A stretch of DNA of 7,588 nt from JAQGHR01 sp031411935 (GTDB taxonomy: Bacteria; Planctomycetota; Planctomycetia; Isosphaerales; Isosphaeraceae), in contig JANOBY010000599.1 of the NCBI GenBank assembly GCA_031411935.1, positions 1 to 7,588 of the forward strand. Direction: 5' to 3'. Of this stretch, positions 1-6,339 are shown piece by piece; position 1 is the first letter of the stretch, and each line of letters starts with the position of its first letter. Under the pieces are notes generated by a model. That model had not been told where the DNA came from, did not search any database, and saw only the letters and a list, made by a program, of their open reading frames with translations. The position numbers and the translations under genes were made by a program.

Positions 1-27
1 CCCCGCCTGCCAGGAACCCGGGGGGAC

Positions 28-150
28 GGGGCAGACAGGCAAAGATGCCTGCCCCACGGGCCTATGAGGATGCGCCGCATACCCGAATCCCAAGTGGGGC
101 GGGCGTCCCTGCCCGCCAGAACCTCTTCAGTCAGGCAGGGAGGCCTGCCT
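28..150. repeat. Cluster of three GC-rich hairpins in the left spacer
   Basis: Three short inverted repeats lie close together. The first has CAGGCA (36-41) pairing with TGCCTG (46-51) around loop AAGA, with an alternative outer pairing of GGGGCAG (28-34) and CTGCCCC (49-55). The second has GGCGGGC (98-104) pairing with GCCCGCC (111-117). The third has AGGCAGG (133-139) pairing with CCTGCCT (144-150) around loop GAGG. The first and third are followed by a CCCCACGGG or CTCACGGG flank. The second shows the matching flank, GTGGGGC, on its left, so it appears to be the same unit inverted. They lie past the stop codon of the leftward glycosidase-like gene and could act as transcript ends, although no T tract follows on that strand. 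A dispersed repeat family is the simpler reading. Confidence 0.6.
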
Positions 151-317
151 CACGGGGAAATGGGGACAGGCCGACTTCCCTTTTCCCAACTGGGGCGTGC
201 GGCGTGGGGGGCCTCGGGTGGATTGCCCATCAGGGCTCCGAGGCGGCTCCGAACACGCGGGTTGGCGAGCCCCCCGTGGGCCCCAAATCCCCGTGCCTCA
301 CCCGGAACAAATCGGGC
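151..317. other. Non-coding remainder of the left spacer
   Basis: I find no convincing gene here. The open frames crossing it run into the antisense of the downstream gene and have no family character. The only structure seen is an imperfect inverted pair, 151-165 against 281-295, which matches at 13 of 15 positions and has a core of GGGG-AWWT-GGGG type. There is no clear rho-independent terminator for the leftward gene that ends at 318. Confidence 0.5.
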
Positions 318-2597
318 TTACGGCTTGAGCTCGCCGACGACGAGGGTGTGGACGTCGAGCCGGGGGACGGTCACGGTGGCGCCCTCGGGCGTGATCTCGG
401 GCTTGAGGTCGAGGCCCTCGGGCTCCAGGCGGATTCGGGTGAACTTGTACTGGGGTCCGAATGCGATGCGGATGTTGTGGATGGGGACGACCTCCTCGCG
501 TAGGGGGACGTCGTCCTCGGGCTTCGCGTGGTGGGCGGTCGTGTTCAGATCGCTGAAGAGGTGGACGACCAGGCGTTCGGAACCTTCCCTGGATTGCCTC
601 ATGACGGTGGAGTGGACGCACATGGGGGCCTCGACTTTCACGGGCGACGGGCCCGAGGCGGCCCACTCGATCGCGTGCTTCAGGGCCAGCCTCTGGTAGG
701 GGTAGGCATAAAGATAGTAGGCGGCGTCGAGCCCCGCAGCGAAGTAGACGACCCGCCCCTTGCCGTGGGTCCGAGCGATCACGCCCGGCATGTCGGCGGC
801 CCCCGCGAGGTCCTTCACGCGGATCTTCCCGACGACCCTGGCCTGCGGGTCGGTCAGGGCGACCTTCACCGCGGGGCCCTTGAAGGTCACGGGCACCGGC
901 CCGACATATTTGGGCATCTTGCCCTGGTTGAGGAACGACGCGGTGTCCTGCCGGAAGTCGAACACGCTCTTGCGCTTCTCCCAGTAGTCGGGTCCGATCG
1001 CTTTGGCGAAGTTCACGTCAAGTTCAGGCTTCGAGGTCGCGATGGTATCGGGCAGCCCCCAGTAGTCGGCACCAAAGACCGTGGCGAGGGCGAAGTTGTC
1101 GCGAGGCGTGCCGAACTCGTCGAACAACGAGGTATCGAGGCTGGCGACGAGCCCCCCTCCGTCGCTCACGAATTGCTCGACGGCCGCAGCCTGGGCGGCA
1201 TCCAGGCAGGCGGTGTTGGGCATGACCAGAACCTTGTACCTGGCGAGGTCGGCCGGGGTCAGGTTCCAGTCATTGATCACGGCCGTGGGGAGGTGCTCCT
1301 CGACCGTCGCGCGAAAGGTCCCCAGGACATTGGCCATATAGCGATCCTCGACGAGCCCGGCCGACCGCCCATAGAAGTTGCGGGTATTGTCGCTCATCAC
1401 GAGGGCGGCCCAGGGCTCGGGCGACTTGTGCGTGAGCCAGGACTTACGCTTCCGGACGTCGTCCATGGTCGCGTAAAGGTCGTCCTGGACGTTCTCGGGC
1501 TGGGAGACCGCGATGCTTGGGGCGGCCCCGTAGGTGAGGGCGAGCATCATCCGGCGGGCGATCTCGGGTTGGGGGAAGCTGTCCTTGCCGTAGGGGTTGC
1601 CGTGGCTGAGGATGTAGGGCTCGCTGAAGGCGACCCGGTGGTTGGTGGTGGCCCAGATATAGGCGTTGGCAAAGGCGGGAACGATGGTGGTCCCTCGGTT
1701 GGTCTCATCAAGCCAGAACTCCTGATCGGGGGCATCAAGGAGCAGGTTCATGCGGGTCGGCATGTTGCGGGGGATGCTCAGAAAGTGGCCCCACCGGCCC
1801 GCGTTGGTGGTCCAGGTCACGAGCGCGAAGTCGGGCTTGATGCCTTTAAGCCGGGTCTGCATCCGCTTGACCAGGTCTTCCATCTTGCGGTCGGCCCAGT
1901 GCTGGTAGCGGCGGAAGGCGGGTTCATTCAGGTCGGCGTTGGGGATCTCGGCCTGGGCGTCCTTGCGGTAGCCCTCGCGGCAGGACTGGCAATAGCACAC
2001 GCCTCCGTAATGGAGGCCATCGAAGCTGAAGGCGTCCACGTCGGGGAACCGTGTCACGATCTCGGCCAGGACCTCAATAAAAAAGTCCCCATAAGGCCCC
2101 AGCAAGCAGAGCATCCCGCCGTGAGGAAACTTGACCATGTCGATGGTGGGGATCTCGGTCGTGTCGGTGGCAATCCGTCGCCACTCGGGATGGAGCTCAT
2201 AGACTTCGCCCTGAAGGCACGGCGGGTACACGCCAAGGATCCTCACGCCCAGACGTTTGTACTCGGCGATGTCTTTTTCCAGGCGATCGGGCGGGACGTG
2301 CGGACTTCGCTTCTTGAGGAGCTTGCTATCGTAGTAGGCGTAAAACGGATCGACGAAGCCCATCTCGCTGATGGTCACCCCATGCTTGGCGGCGGCCTCT
2401 CGGGCCTTCGTGTCCATGCCCGAGAGGGTGTATCCGCATCCGAGGGTGTCCTGCACCCAGGCCGGGATCTTGATCGCGCGGAACGGGGCCCTGTCGAACG
2501 GCTGGGGCAGGATGGTCTCGGCCCAGATGTCGGGGGCCTGAGCCTGAGCCGGGATCGAGAACGCAAGCACGGCGAGAAGGGTGAAGCCTGGGCGCAT
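318..2597 (-). CDS. Exported glycoside-hydrolase-like protein with beta-galactosidase trimerisation-type domain
   Basis: This is a 759-residue protein with a short Sec signal peptide: MRPG, a hydrophobic stretch at residues 5-16, and probable cleavage near residue 21 after an AQAQA run. Residues 25-400 look like a glycosidase TIM barrel of the hypothetical-glycosyl-hydrolase or GH42-like kind. They contain a FSFDGLHYGG segment (190-199; D193 is a candidate catalytic or substrate-binding acid) followed at once by a CxCxxC cluster (C201, C203, C206). Another acid, E326, sits in an AFSEPY segment. Residues 455-515 (KVLVMPN, then FVSDGGGLVAS) resemble the amidotransferase-fold trimerisation domain of GH42 beta-galactosidases. 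The C-terminal 110 residues look like a beta-rich domain. The ATG start is supported by GGAGG at 2606-2610, eight bases upstream. The protein probably acts on a carbohydrate outside the cytoplasm; the substrate is not identifiable. The fold assignment is by pattern memory, and the exact family is uncertain. Confidence 0.8.
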   Translation of the reverse strand: MRPGFTLLAVLAFSIPAQAQAPDIWAETILPQPFDRAPFRAIKIPAWVQDTLGCGYTLSGMDTKAREAAAKHGVTISEMGFVDPFYAYYDSKLLKKRSPHVPPDRLEKDIAEYKRLGVRILGVYPPCLQGEVYELHPEWRRIATDTTEIPTIDMVKFPHGGMLCLLGPYGDFFIEVLAEIVTRFPDVDAFSFDGLHYGGVCYCQSCREGYRKDAQAEIPNADLNEPAFRRYQHWADRKMEDLVKRMQTRLKGIKPDFALVTWTTNAGRWGHFLSIPRNMPTRMNLLLDAPDQEFWLDETNRGTTIVPAFANAYIWATTNHRVAFSEPYILSHGNPYGKDSFPQPEIARRMMLALTYGAAPSIAVSQPENVQDDLYATMDDVRKRKSWLTHKSPEPWAALVMSDNTRNFYGRSAGLVEDRYMANVLGTFRATVEEHLPTAVINDWNLTPADLARYKVLVMPNTACLDAAQAAAVEQFVSDGGGLVASLDTSLFDEFGTPRDNFALATVFGADYWGLPDTIATSKPELDVNFAKAIGPDYWEKRKSVFDFRQDTASFLNQGKMPKYVGPVPVTFKGPAVKVALTDPQARVVGKIRVKDLAGAADMPGVIARTHGKGRVVYFAAGLDAAYYLYAYPYQRLALKHAIEWAASGPSPVKVEAPMCVHSTVMRQSREGSERLVVHLFSDLNTTAHHAKPEDDVPLREEVVPIHNIRIAFGPQYKFTRIRLEPEGLDLKPEITPEGATVTVPRLDVHTLVVGELKP

Positions 2598-2605
2598 CGA
2601 TCGAG

Positions 2606-2638
2606 CCTCCGTTCGGTTCGGGTCATCACACCGAACGG
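2606..2638 (-). promoter_or_regulatory. Leader hairpin overlapping the ribosome binding site of the glycosidase-like gene
   Basis: On the minus strand CCGTTCGGT (2638-2630) pairs perfectly over nine bases with ACCGAACGG (2617-2609), with a 12-base loop. The last two G residues of the stem are the first two bases of the GGAGG Shine-Dalgarno (2610-2606), so folding would partly hide the ribosome binding site. As DNA, the same dyad could be a repressor operator. The dyad is directly visible; regulation is inferred. Confidence 0.45.
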
Positions 2639-2693
2639 GAAGCGTACCGGGGCCGGGACGGGAAGTCGAAGATTCTCTCGGCGGCGATCGGCC

Positions 2694-3980
2694 TCACGGG
2701 GCGCTCGGGCCGACCGCGCCGGCGGGGAGCTTGTCGAGGTAGGGCCCGATCAGATCCTCGTACACCCTGGGCGGCGATCCGTGCTCGCGCTCGTAGAGCT
2801 GCGTGGCGAGCTCGATCAGGATGGTGGCCCTTGCCCCTTGCTCGCGGTTGATGTCGATGAGGACATCCACGCCGTTGGCGAGGTACTTCGGCAACAGGCT
2901 GGCATCGATCTGCCTCGCCAACTCCTGAGGCGTGATCCTTCGCGAGGGGTCCGTGCCCGAGGGATCGATCCCCACGTCGAAGATGCCGGGGGGAACGAGC
3001 CTGGGTCGGCGGCTCGGCGGGTCGTCCACATGGGCCGCCAGGTTCGTGTGAATCAATCGCAGGATGCGACGGCTCCGCTCGGGCTCGCGCCTCAGGAACT
3101 TGACGCCGGGCCAGTACATGGGGGTGGCCTTGTACCACTCATCCTCACGGATGAATGCCTGGTCCGTGGCGAGCCTGGCATCCAGATGGGATATCGCCCA
3201 GCGATAGGTACCCCGCAACGAGCTGGCGAACGAGGGGATCGTGGTGTCGATCGCCTGAGCGTCGGCCAGGGCCAGGCGGAGAAGTTTCGCATCCACGCGC
3301 GGGTCGGCCGCCCAGCGAGGGATTGCACTCAGGATGCCCGGCAGGATGGCCGGGTGATAGCCGAGTCGCCCGGAGTGGGTTCCGCTCTCGGCCAGAGTCA
3401 GGATATGCCTTTGGGACCGCAAGACCGCGGCATACCACGACCAGGCCCCGGCCATGTCTCCCTGATCCCCGAGCCGGGCGCCCTCGAGCATCGCCAGTAT
3501 GGGGAACACGATTCGGGCGTCATTCAGGGCCGACCAATGATCCCCGAGTACGTCCATGCCGGGCCGCTCCGTCGCCCGCTTCCATGTCAGGAGCGGCTCG
3601 CGGTGAACCTGCAAGGCCTCGCGTACCTCCGGCTTGACCGAGGGCCAGGGAGCGGCAAGCACCTTGTAGATCTCGGTTCGATGCGCGGTCGAGAGCGTGT
3701 TCAACCCGGCGGCGGCCTGGACGTAGATCGGGAAGGCGTTGTCGGCCTCGGTCACTGGCGTTGCCCGGTATTCGGCCGCGTCGAACGGGTCGCCAATGTC
3801 GGGCAAGCTTCGAAGGCTCTGGCCCCACCAGAGGGAGAAGGCGACCACCGAGAGGATCATCGCATAAAGGAACAGCAGCGTGATACGCTTCCGGCCCCTC
3901 GCCCGCTCCACCCACTGCATCGGGGCACTCGCCAGTTCGACAAGCCTCTGCGTCCATCGGGGTTTGGTGGTGACTGTCAT
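2694..3980 (-). CDS. Single-pass membrane protein of unknown function
   Basis: This is a 428-residue protein that I cannot assign to a named family. A basic N-terminus (RARGRKR, 27-32) precedes one hydrophobic segment at about 33-51 (ITLLFLYAMILSVVAFSLW). A positive-inside topology would place the large C-terminal part outside the cytoplasmic membrane. Residues 78-90 (EADNAFPIYVQAA) and the C-terminal stretch at 385-418 (an ATILIELATQLYEREHG helix, then YEDLIGPYLDKLP) resemble recurrent motifs of planctomycete-specific uncharacterised proteins. I recall those relatives continuing past the L-P motif with a D-P-F-type segment, whereas this one ends 10 residues later. The ATG at 3980 is preferred over an upstream GTG at 4025 because AGGAGG (3995-3990) lies nine bases before it. 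The longer form would add 15 residues, mostly Pro and Arg. It sits 72 bases after xseB and 96 before the glycosidase-like gene. Confidence 0.75.
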   Translation of the reverse strand: MTVTTKPRWTQRLVELASAPMQWVERARGRKRITLLFLYAMILSVVAFSLWWGQSLRSLPDIGDPFDAAEYRATPVTEADNAFPIYVQAAAGLNTLSTAHRTEIYKVLAAPWPSVKPEVREALQVHREPLLTWKRATERPGMDVLGDHWSALNDARIVFPILAMLEGARLGDQGDMAGAWSWYAAVLRSQRHILTLAESGTHSGRLGYHPAILPGILSAIPRWAADPRVDAKLLRLALADAQAIDTTIPSFASSLRGTYRWAISHLDARLATDQAFIREDEWYKATPMYWPGVKFLRREPERSRRILRLIHTNLAAHVDDPPSRRPRLVPPGIFDVGIDPSGTDPSRRITPQELARQIDASLLPKYLANGVDVLIDINREQGARATILIELATQLYEREHGSPPRVYEDLIGPYLDKLPAGAVGPSAP

Positions 3981-3989
3981 CGTGGGACG

Positions 3990-4013
3990 CCTCCTGAAGG
4001 GTCGATCAGGAGG
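3990..4013 (-). promoter_or_regulatory. Hairpin fully sequestering the Shine-Dalgarno of the membrane-protein gene
   Basis: In the minus-strand transcript CCUCCUGA (4013-4006) pairs perfectly with UCAGGAGG (3997-3990) across an eight-base loop. The 3' arm contains the whole AGGAGG ribosome binding site, which lies nine bases from the ATG at 3980. Folding would therefore block translation initiation unless something opens the stem, such as coupled translation, a protein, or another RNA. No T run follows, so a terminator is unlikely. The stem is directly visible; the control role is inferred. Confidence 0.5.
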
Positions 4014-4052
4014 ATCGTACCACACTTGTCATAGGACGAGGTGTCCCGAGGT

Positions 4053-4349
4053 TCAGAACGGCAGGTCGTCCAGGTTTTTTGAGGCCGGGGGTTTGGATTT
4101 TGCGGGGGCTTCGAACGTGGCGGTGGCATCGAAGGGGGCCTCGGTGGGCTGTCCTTGTTCGTCGACCCCGGTCAGGAGCGCGACCTTGCGGCTGGCGTTG
4201 TCGAGCAGGGTGTGGCACTGGCCCAGAAGGCGGATCCCGGCCTCGTATTGCGCGAGCGCGGCGTCAAGCCCGAGGTCTCCGCTTTCGAGGGCCTTGACCG
4301 ACTTCTCGAGCTCTCGGAGGTTCGTTTCGAAGCTGGTTTCTTCGGGCAT
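4053..4349 (-). CDS. xseB: Exodeoxyribonuclease VII small subunit
   Basis: XseB is the helical small subunit that binds the long helical arm of XseA in exonuclease VII, a cytoplasmic, metal-independent nuclease that cuts single-stranded DNA from both ends into oligonucleotides. Residues 6-60 carry the family pattern: FETNLRELEKSVKALESGDLG, then LDAALAQYEAGIRLL, then CHTLLDNASRKVALL. At 98 residues it is somewhat longer than the roughly 80 of the E. coli protein. The extra part is a Pro/Ala/Lys linker ending in D-D-L-P-F at the extreme C-terminus, which resembles the acidic tip of single-stranded DNA-binding protein. The ATG start has CAGGAG at 4364-4359, nine bases upstream. It lies 83 bases behind xseA on the same strand, the expected partner arrangement. 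Confidence 0.96.
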   Translation of the reverse strand: MPEETSFETNLRELEKSVKALESGDLGLDAALAQYEAGIRLLGQCHTLLDNASRKVALLTGVDEQGQPTEAPFDATATFEAPAKSKPPASKNLDDLPF

Positions 4350-4394
4350 GAATCGGTTCTCCTGGATACGTTTTACGCGGTGAGGGCCGATCCC

Positions 4395-4437
4395 CTACCC
4401 CAGATTCTGCCTTCTCTGCGTGAAACGTCTTTTCATG
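4395..4437 (-). other. Possible 13-codon basic mini-ORF overlapping the xseA stop
   Basis: The xseA stop sits in an ATGA overlap. The ATG at 4437-4435 opens a 13-codon frame (MKRRFTQRRQNLG) that ends in TAG before xseB. It has no clear Shine-Dalgarno of its own, but an ATGA overlap allows translational coupling. It may be chance. The underlying DNA at 4405-4425 (TTCTGCCTTCTCTGCGTGAAA on the plus strand) also resembles a widely dispersed CTCTGCGT-type bacterial repeat, known to me from memory. Confidence 0.15.
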
Positions 4438-5656
4438 GATCGATAACACGACTGACGATGGTCCCCGAGGGCAGGCGAGATCGGATCAGGTCGCCGGGCT
4501 GGACGTCGTTGAGGGATCGGACGACGGTCCGGCCGTCGTCGCGCAGGGTCACGCTGTAGCCTCGGCCGAGGACCTTTAGCGGGCTCAGGGCCTCGAGCTG
4601 CGCGGCGTTCCTGGCGAGCGTGTCGCCCTTGCGTTCCAGGTCGAGGTGCATCGCGCACTTTGCCCGCTCGTGCAGGCGGGTGAGCTCCAGCTTCGCGCGT
4701 TCGATCCGCAGGGGGATGGCGCGGCCCATGCGGTCCTGCAGGGCCGACAGCCTGAGCCGGGCCCTCTCGATCGGCTCGTTCACGGCGCGGCCCATGCGCG
4801 TGCCCAGGATGTCCAGCGTCATCCTCACCTCGGCCATGTCGGGCAAGCAGCGCGAGGCGGCGTCGGTGGGGGTCAAGGCGCGGAAGTCGGCCACGAGGTC
4901 CGACACCGTGACGTCCACCTCGTGCCCCACGGCCGAGACCACCGGCAATCTTGATCCGAAGATCGCGCGGGCCACGACCTCCTCGTTGAACGCCCAGAGG
5001 TCTTCGAGGCTGCCCCCTCCGCGGGTGACCACCACGAAGTCCACGTCCTCCACACGGTTCGCCAGCGCGATGGCCTCGGCCACCTCCTCGGCCGCCCCCT
5101 GCCCTTGCACCTTGGCCGGGGCGATGAGGATCTCGGCCAGCGGCCAGCGGCGGGTGGCCACCTGCACGAAGTCGCGGATCGCCGCGCCCGTGGGGCTCGA
5201 CACCACCACGATCCGGCCCGGGTACGCGGGCAGAGGCCGCTTGCGTTCGGCGTCGAACAGCCCCTCGGCCTGGAGCCTCGCCACGGTCTGGCGGAACGCC
5301 AGGTCGAGCGCCCCCATGCCGTCGGGCTCGATCCGCTTCACCGTGATCTGGTAATCGCCACGAGGCGCGTACAGGTCGAGCGAGCCCCAGGCCCTTACCG
5401 CCAGGCCGTTCTCCAGGTCGAAGGGGATCCTGGCCGCCGCGTTCTTCCAGATCACCGCGCGGATCTGCGCCCCGTCGTCCTTCAGGCTGAAGTACACGTG
5501 GCCCGATCGCGGGCGGGACAGTCCGGTGATCTCGCCGGTGACCCCCACGTCGGCGAAGTCGCTCTGCAGGACCGCCTTGATCTGGCCGGTCAGCTCCGAG
5601 ACCGTGAGCAGTCGGTCGGCCTCGGCGCGGGGGGCAAACAGGGGCATGCTGGCCAT
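4433..5656 (-). CDS. xseA: Exodeoxyribonuclease VII large subunit
   Basis: XseA is the catalytic subunit of exonuclease VII, which degrades single-stranded DNA during repair and mismatch correction. The protein has 407 residues, against 456 in E. coli. Residues 15-110 form the OB-fold DNA-binding domain (LTVSELTGQIK, VTGEITGLSRPRSGHVYFSLKD). The catalytic domain carries VVSSPTGAAIRD (151-162), TRGGGSLEDLWAFNEE (211-226) and SAVGHEVDVT (241-250). D162, R212, H245 and D248 have the same spacing as the residues I recall as functionally essential in E. coli XseA (D155, R205, H238, D241). Residues 275-350 are the long helical arm that binds XseB, and LGRGYSV (363-369) is the conserved C-terminal motif. 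The start at 5656 fits the family N-terminus and has GAAGGA at 5673-5668. The frame stays open further upstream through a DNA repeat, but that part has no family character. Confidence 0.96.
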   Translation of the reverse strand: MASMPLFAPRAEADRLLTVSELTGQIKAVLQSDFADVGVTGEITGLSRPRSGHVYFSLKDDGAQIRAVIWKNAAARIPFDLENGLAVRAWGSLDLYAPRGDYQITVKRIEPDGMGALDLAFRQTVARLQAEGLFDAERKRPLPAYPGRIVVVSSPTGAAIRDFVQVATRRWPLAEILIAPAKVQGQGAAEEVAEAIALANRVEDVDFVVVTRGGGSLEDLWAFNEEVVARAIFGSRLPVVSAVGHEVDVTVSDLVADFRALTPTDAASRCLPDMAEVRMTLDILGTRMGRAVNEPIERARLRLSALQDRMGRAIPLRIERAKLELTRLHERAKCAMHLDLERKGDTLARNAAQLEALSPLKVLGRGYSVTLRDDGRTVVRSLNDVQPGDLIRSRLPSGTIVSRVIDP

Positions 5657-5706
5657 GACGATCGCAATCCTTCGCCGGCAACTCGGGGGCCTGAATCCTT
5701 CGGGGG

Positions 5707-5712
5707 AGTATA
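5707..5712 (-). promoter_or_regulatory. Candidate -10 box for xseA
   Basis: TATACT on the minus strand matches the sigma-70-type -10 consensus at five of six positions and stands out in a GC-rich spacer. A start site about seven bases downstream would give a leader of roughly 45 bases before the xseA ATG. No convincing -35 element is found at 15-19 bases spacing, so this remains a candidate. Confidence 0.35.
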
Positions 5713-5846
5713 ACGACCATGTCCTCGCAGGGACACGCCGAATCGACATGGGCCGCCTCGCCCCCGATCGATTTGCGCGGGGTCGCCGGGGTCTCGCGAC
5801 GAGGGTGGCCTTGGGCTTCAACCAGGGTCGGCGGCATGGGGCTCGG

Positions 5847-6110
5847 TGGGTTCGTTTCGTCAAATGGGACTTCGCCGCGATGTGGCGCTTTCTGCGGTAT
5901 CCGGCGGGGTTTTGGGTTCGTTTCGTCGAGTTGCGCCGCGTCGCCATGTGCGTATTTTTGCGGAATTTGATGGAATCGCTGTCGTGTTTGCTGCGGAATT
6001 TCGCGGAGAGTTGGGTTCGTTTTGAAAAATGGTTCCCTCCGCGATGTCGCGTTTTCCGCGGAACCCGGCGGGGTCGGTGGGTTCGTTTTGTCAAATCGCG
6101 TGGCGGCGAG
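5847..6110. repeat. Compound repeat with strict 33-bp phasing
   Basis: Four copies of TGGGTTCGTTT start at 5847, 5913, 6012 and 6078, separated by 66, 99 and 66 bases, all multiples of 33. Splitting the stretch into 33-mers shows two alternating types. The A type begins TGGGTTCGTTTYG. The B type contains GCGYTTTCYGCGGAA or TTTTTGCGGAATTT, followed in two copies by CCGGCGGGGT. One extra B copy between 5979 and 6011 explains the 99-base interval. Because 33 is a multiple of three, several frames stay open on both strands and read as W-V-R-F-V on plus and T/S-K-R-T-Q/H on minus. These translations are best regarded as spurious. The repeat is somewhat lower in GC than its flanks and lies in the xseA/hydrolase divergent spacer. 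Confidence 0.75.
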
Positions 6111-6339
6111 GTCGCGGATTACCCTTGGGCGTGTTGGCATCGAGGCGGATCCTCTTGACCCTCATGATCGTGACCGCCCGCCCGGTCGATCACCTCGGGC
6201 GGGCCGAGGGCCGGGGAATCCTCCGCCGAGGTTGCTCCCTTGTAGGGGTCCGGGGATGGGTCTACGATGATCTGCGGGGTCGGGGGTCACGCCCTCAGGC
6301 GGGATCCTGGTTGCCCTGGATGGATGGGAAACCTGTGCC
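6111..6339. other. Remainder of the divergent spacer
   Basis: No gene is supported here. The first 33 bases (6111-6143) may be a decayed last unit of the adjacent repeat. A perfect nine-base stem, GCCCGCCCG (6176-6184) with CGGGCGGGC (6196-6204), encloses an 11-base loop and has no T run on either side. It could be a leader structure, an operator or a dispersed hairpin. Confidence 0.4.
6240..6268 (+). promoter_or_regulatory. Candidate promoter for the alpha/beta hydrolase gene
   Basis: TTGTAG (6240-6245) and TACGAT (6263-6268) are separated by exactly 17 bases. They match the housekeeping consensus at three and four of six positions. A start near 6275 would give a leader of about 65 bases. 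The spacing is ideal but the boxes are weak, and in DNA this GC-rich such pairs arise by chance. Confidence 0.3.

Noticed and set aside
4014..4019. TACGAT on the minus strand as a -10 box for the membrane-protein gene
   Set aside because: No -35 element occurs at suitable spacing, and a start there would fall inside the 5' arm of the Shine-Dalgarno hairpin.
528..4034. A 1168-codon open frame on the plus strand, antisense to the glycosidase-like and membrane-protein genes
   Set aside because: It crosses two genes and their spacer, has a Gly/Val/Asp/His-rich composition with no domain character, and is explained by GC-rich third codon positions that remove stop codons from the complementary frame.
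5847..6110. A CRISPR array
   Set aside because: Units are diverged and directly abutting, with no identical repeats alternating with unique spacers, and no cas genes are nearby.
5526..6158. A 210-codon plus-strand frame reading W-V-R-F-V repeats
   Set aside because: It starts inside antisense xseA and owes its length to the 33-bp repeat, a multiple of three. No ribosome binding site or family character was seen.
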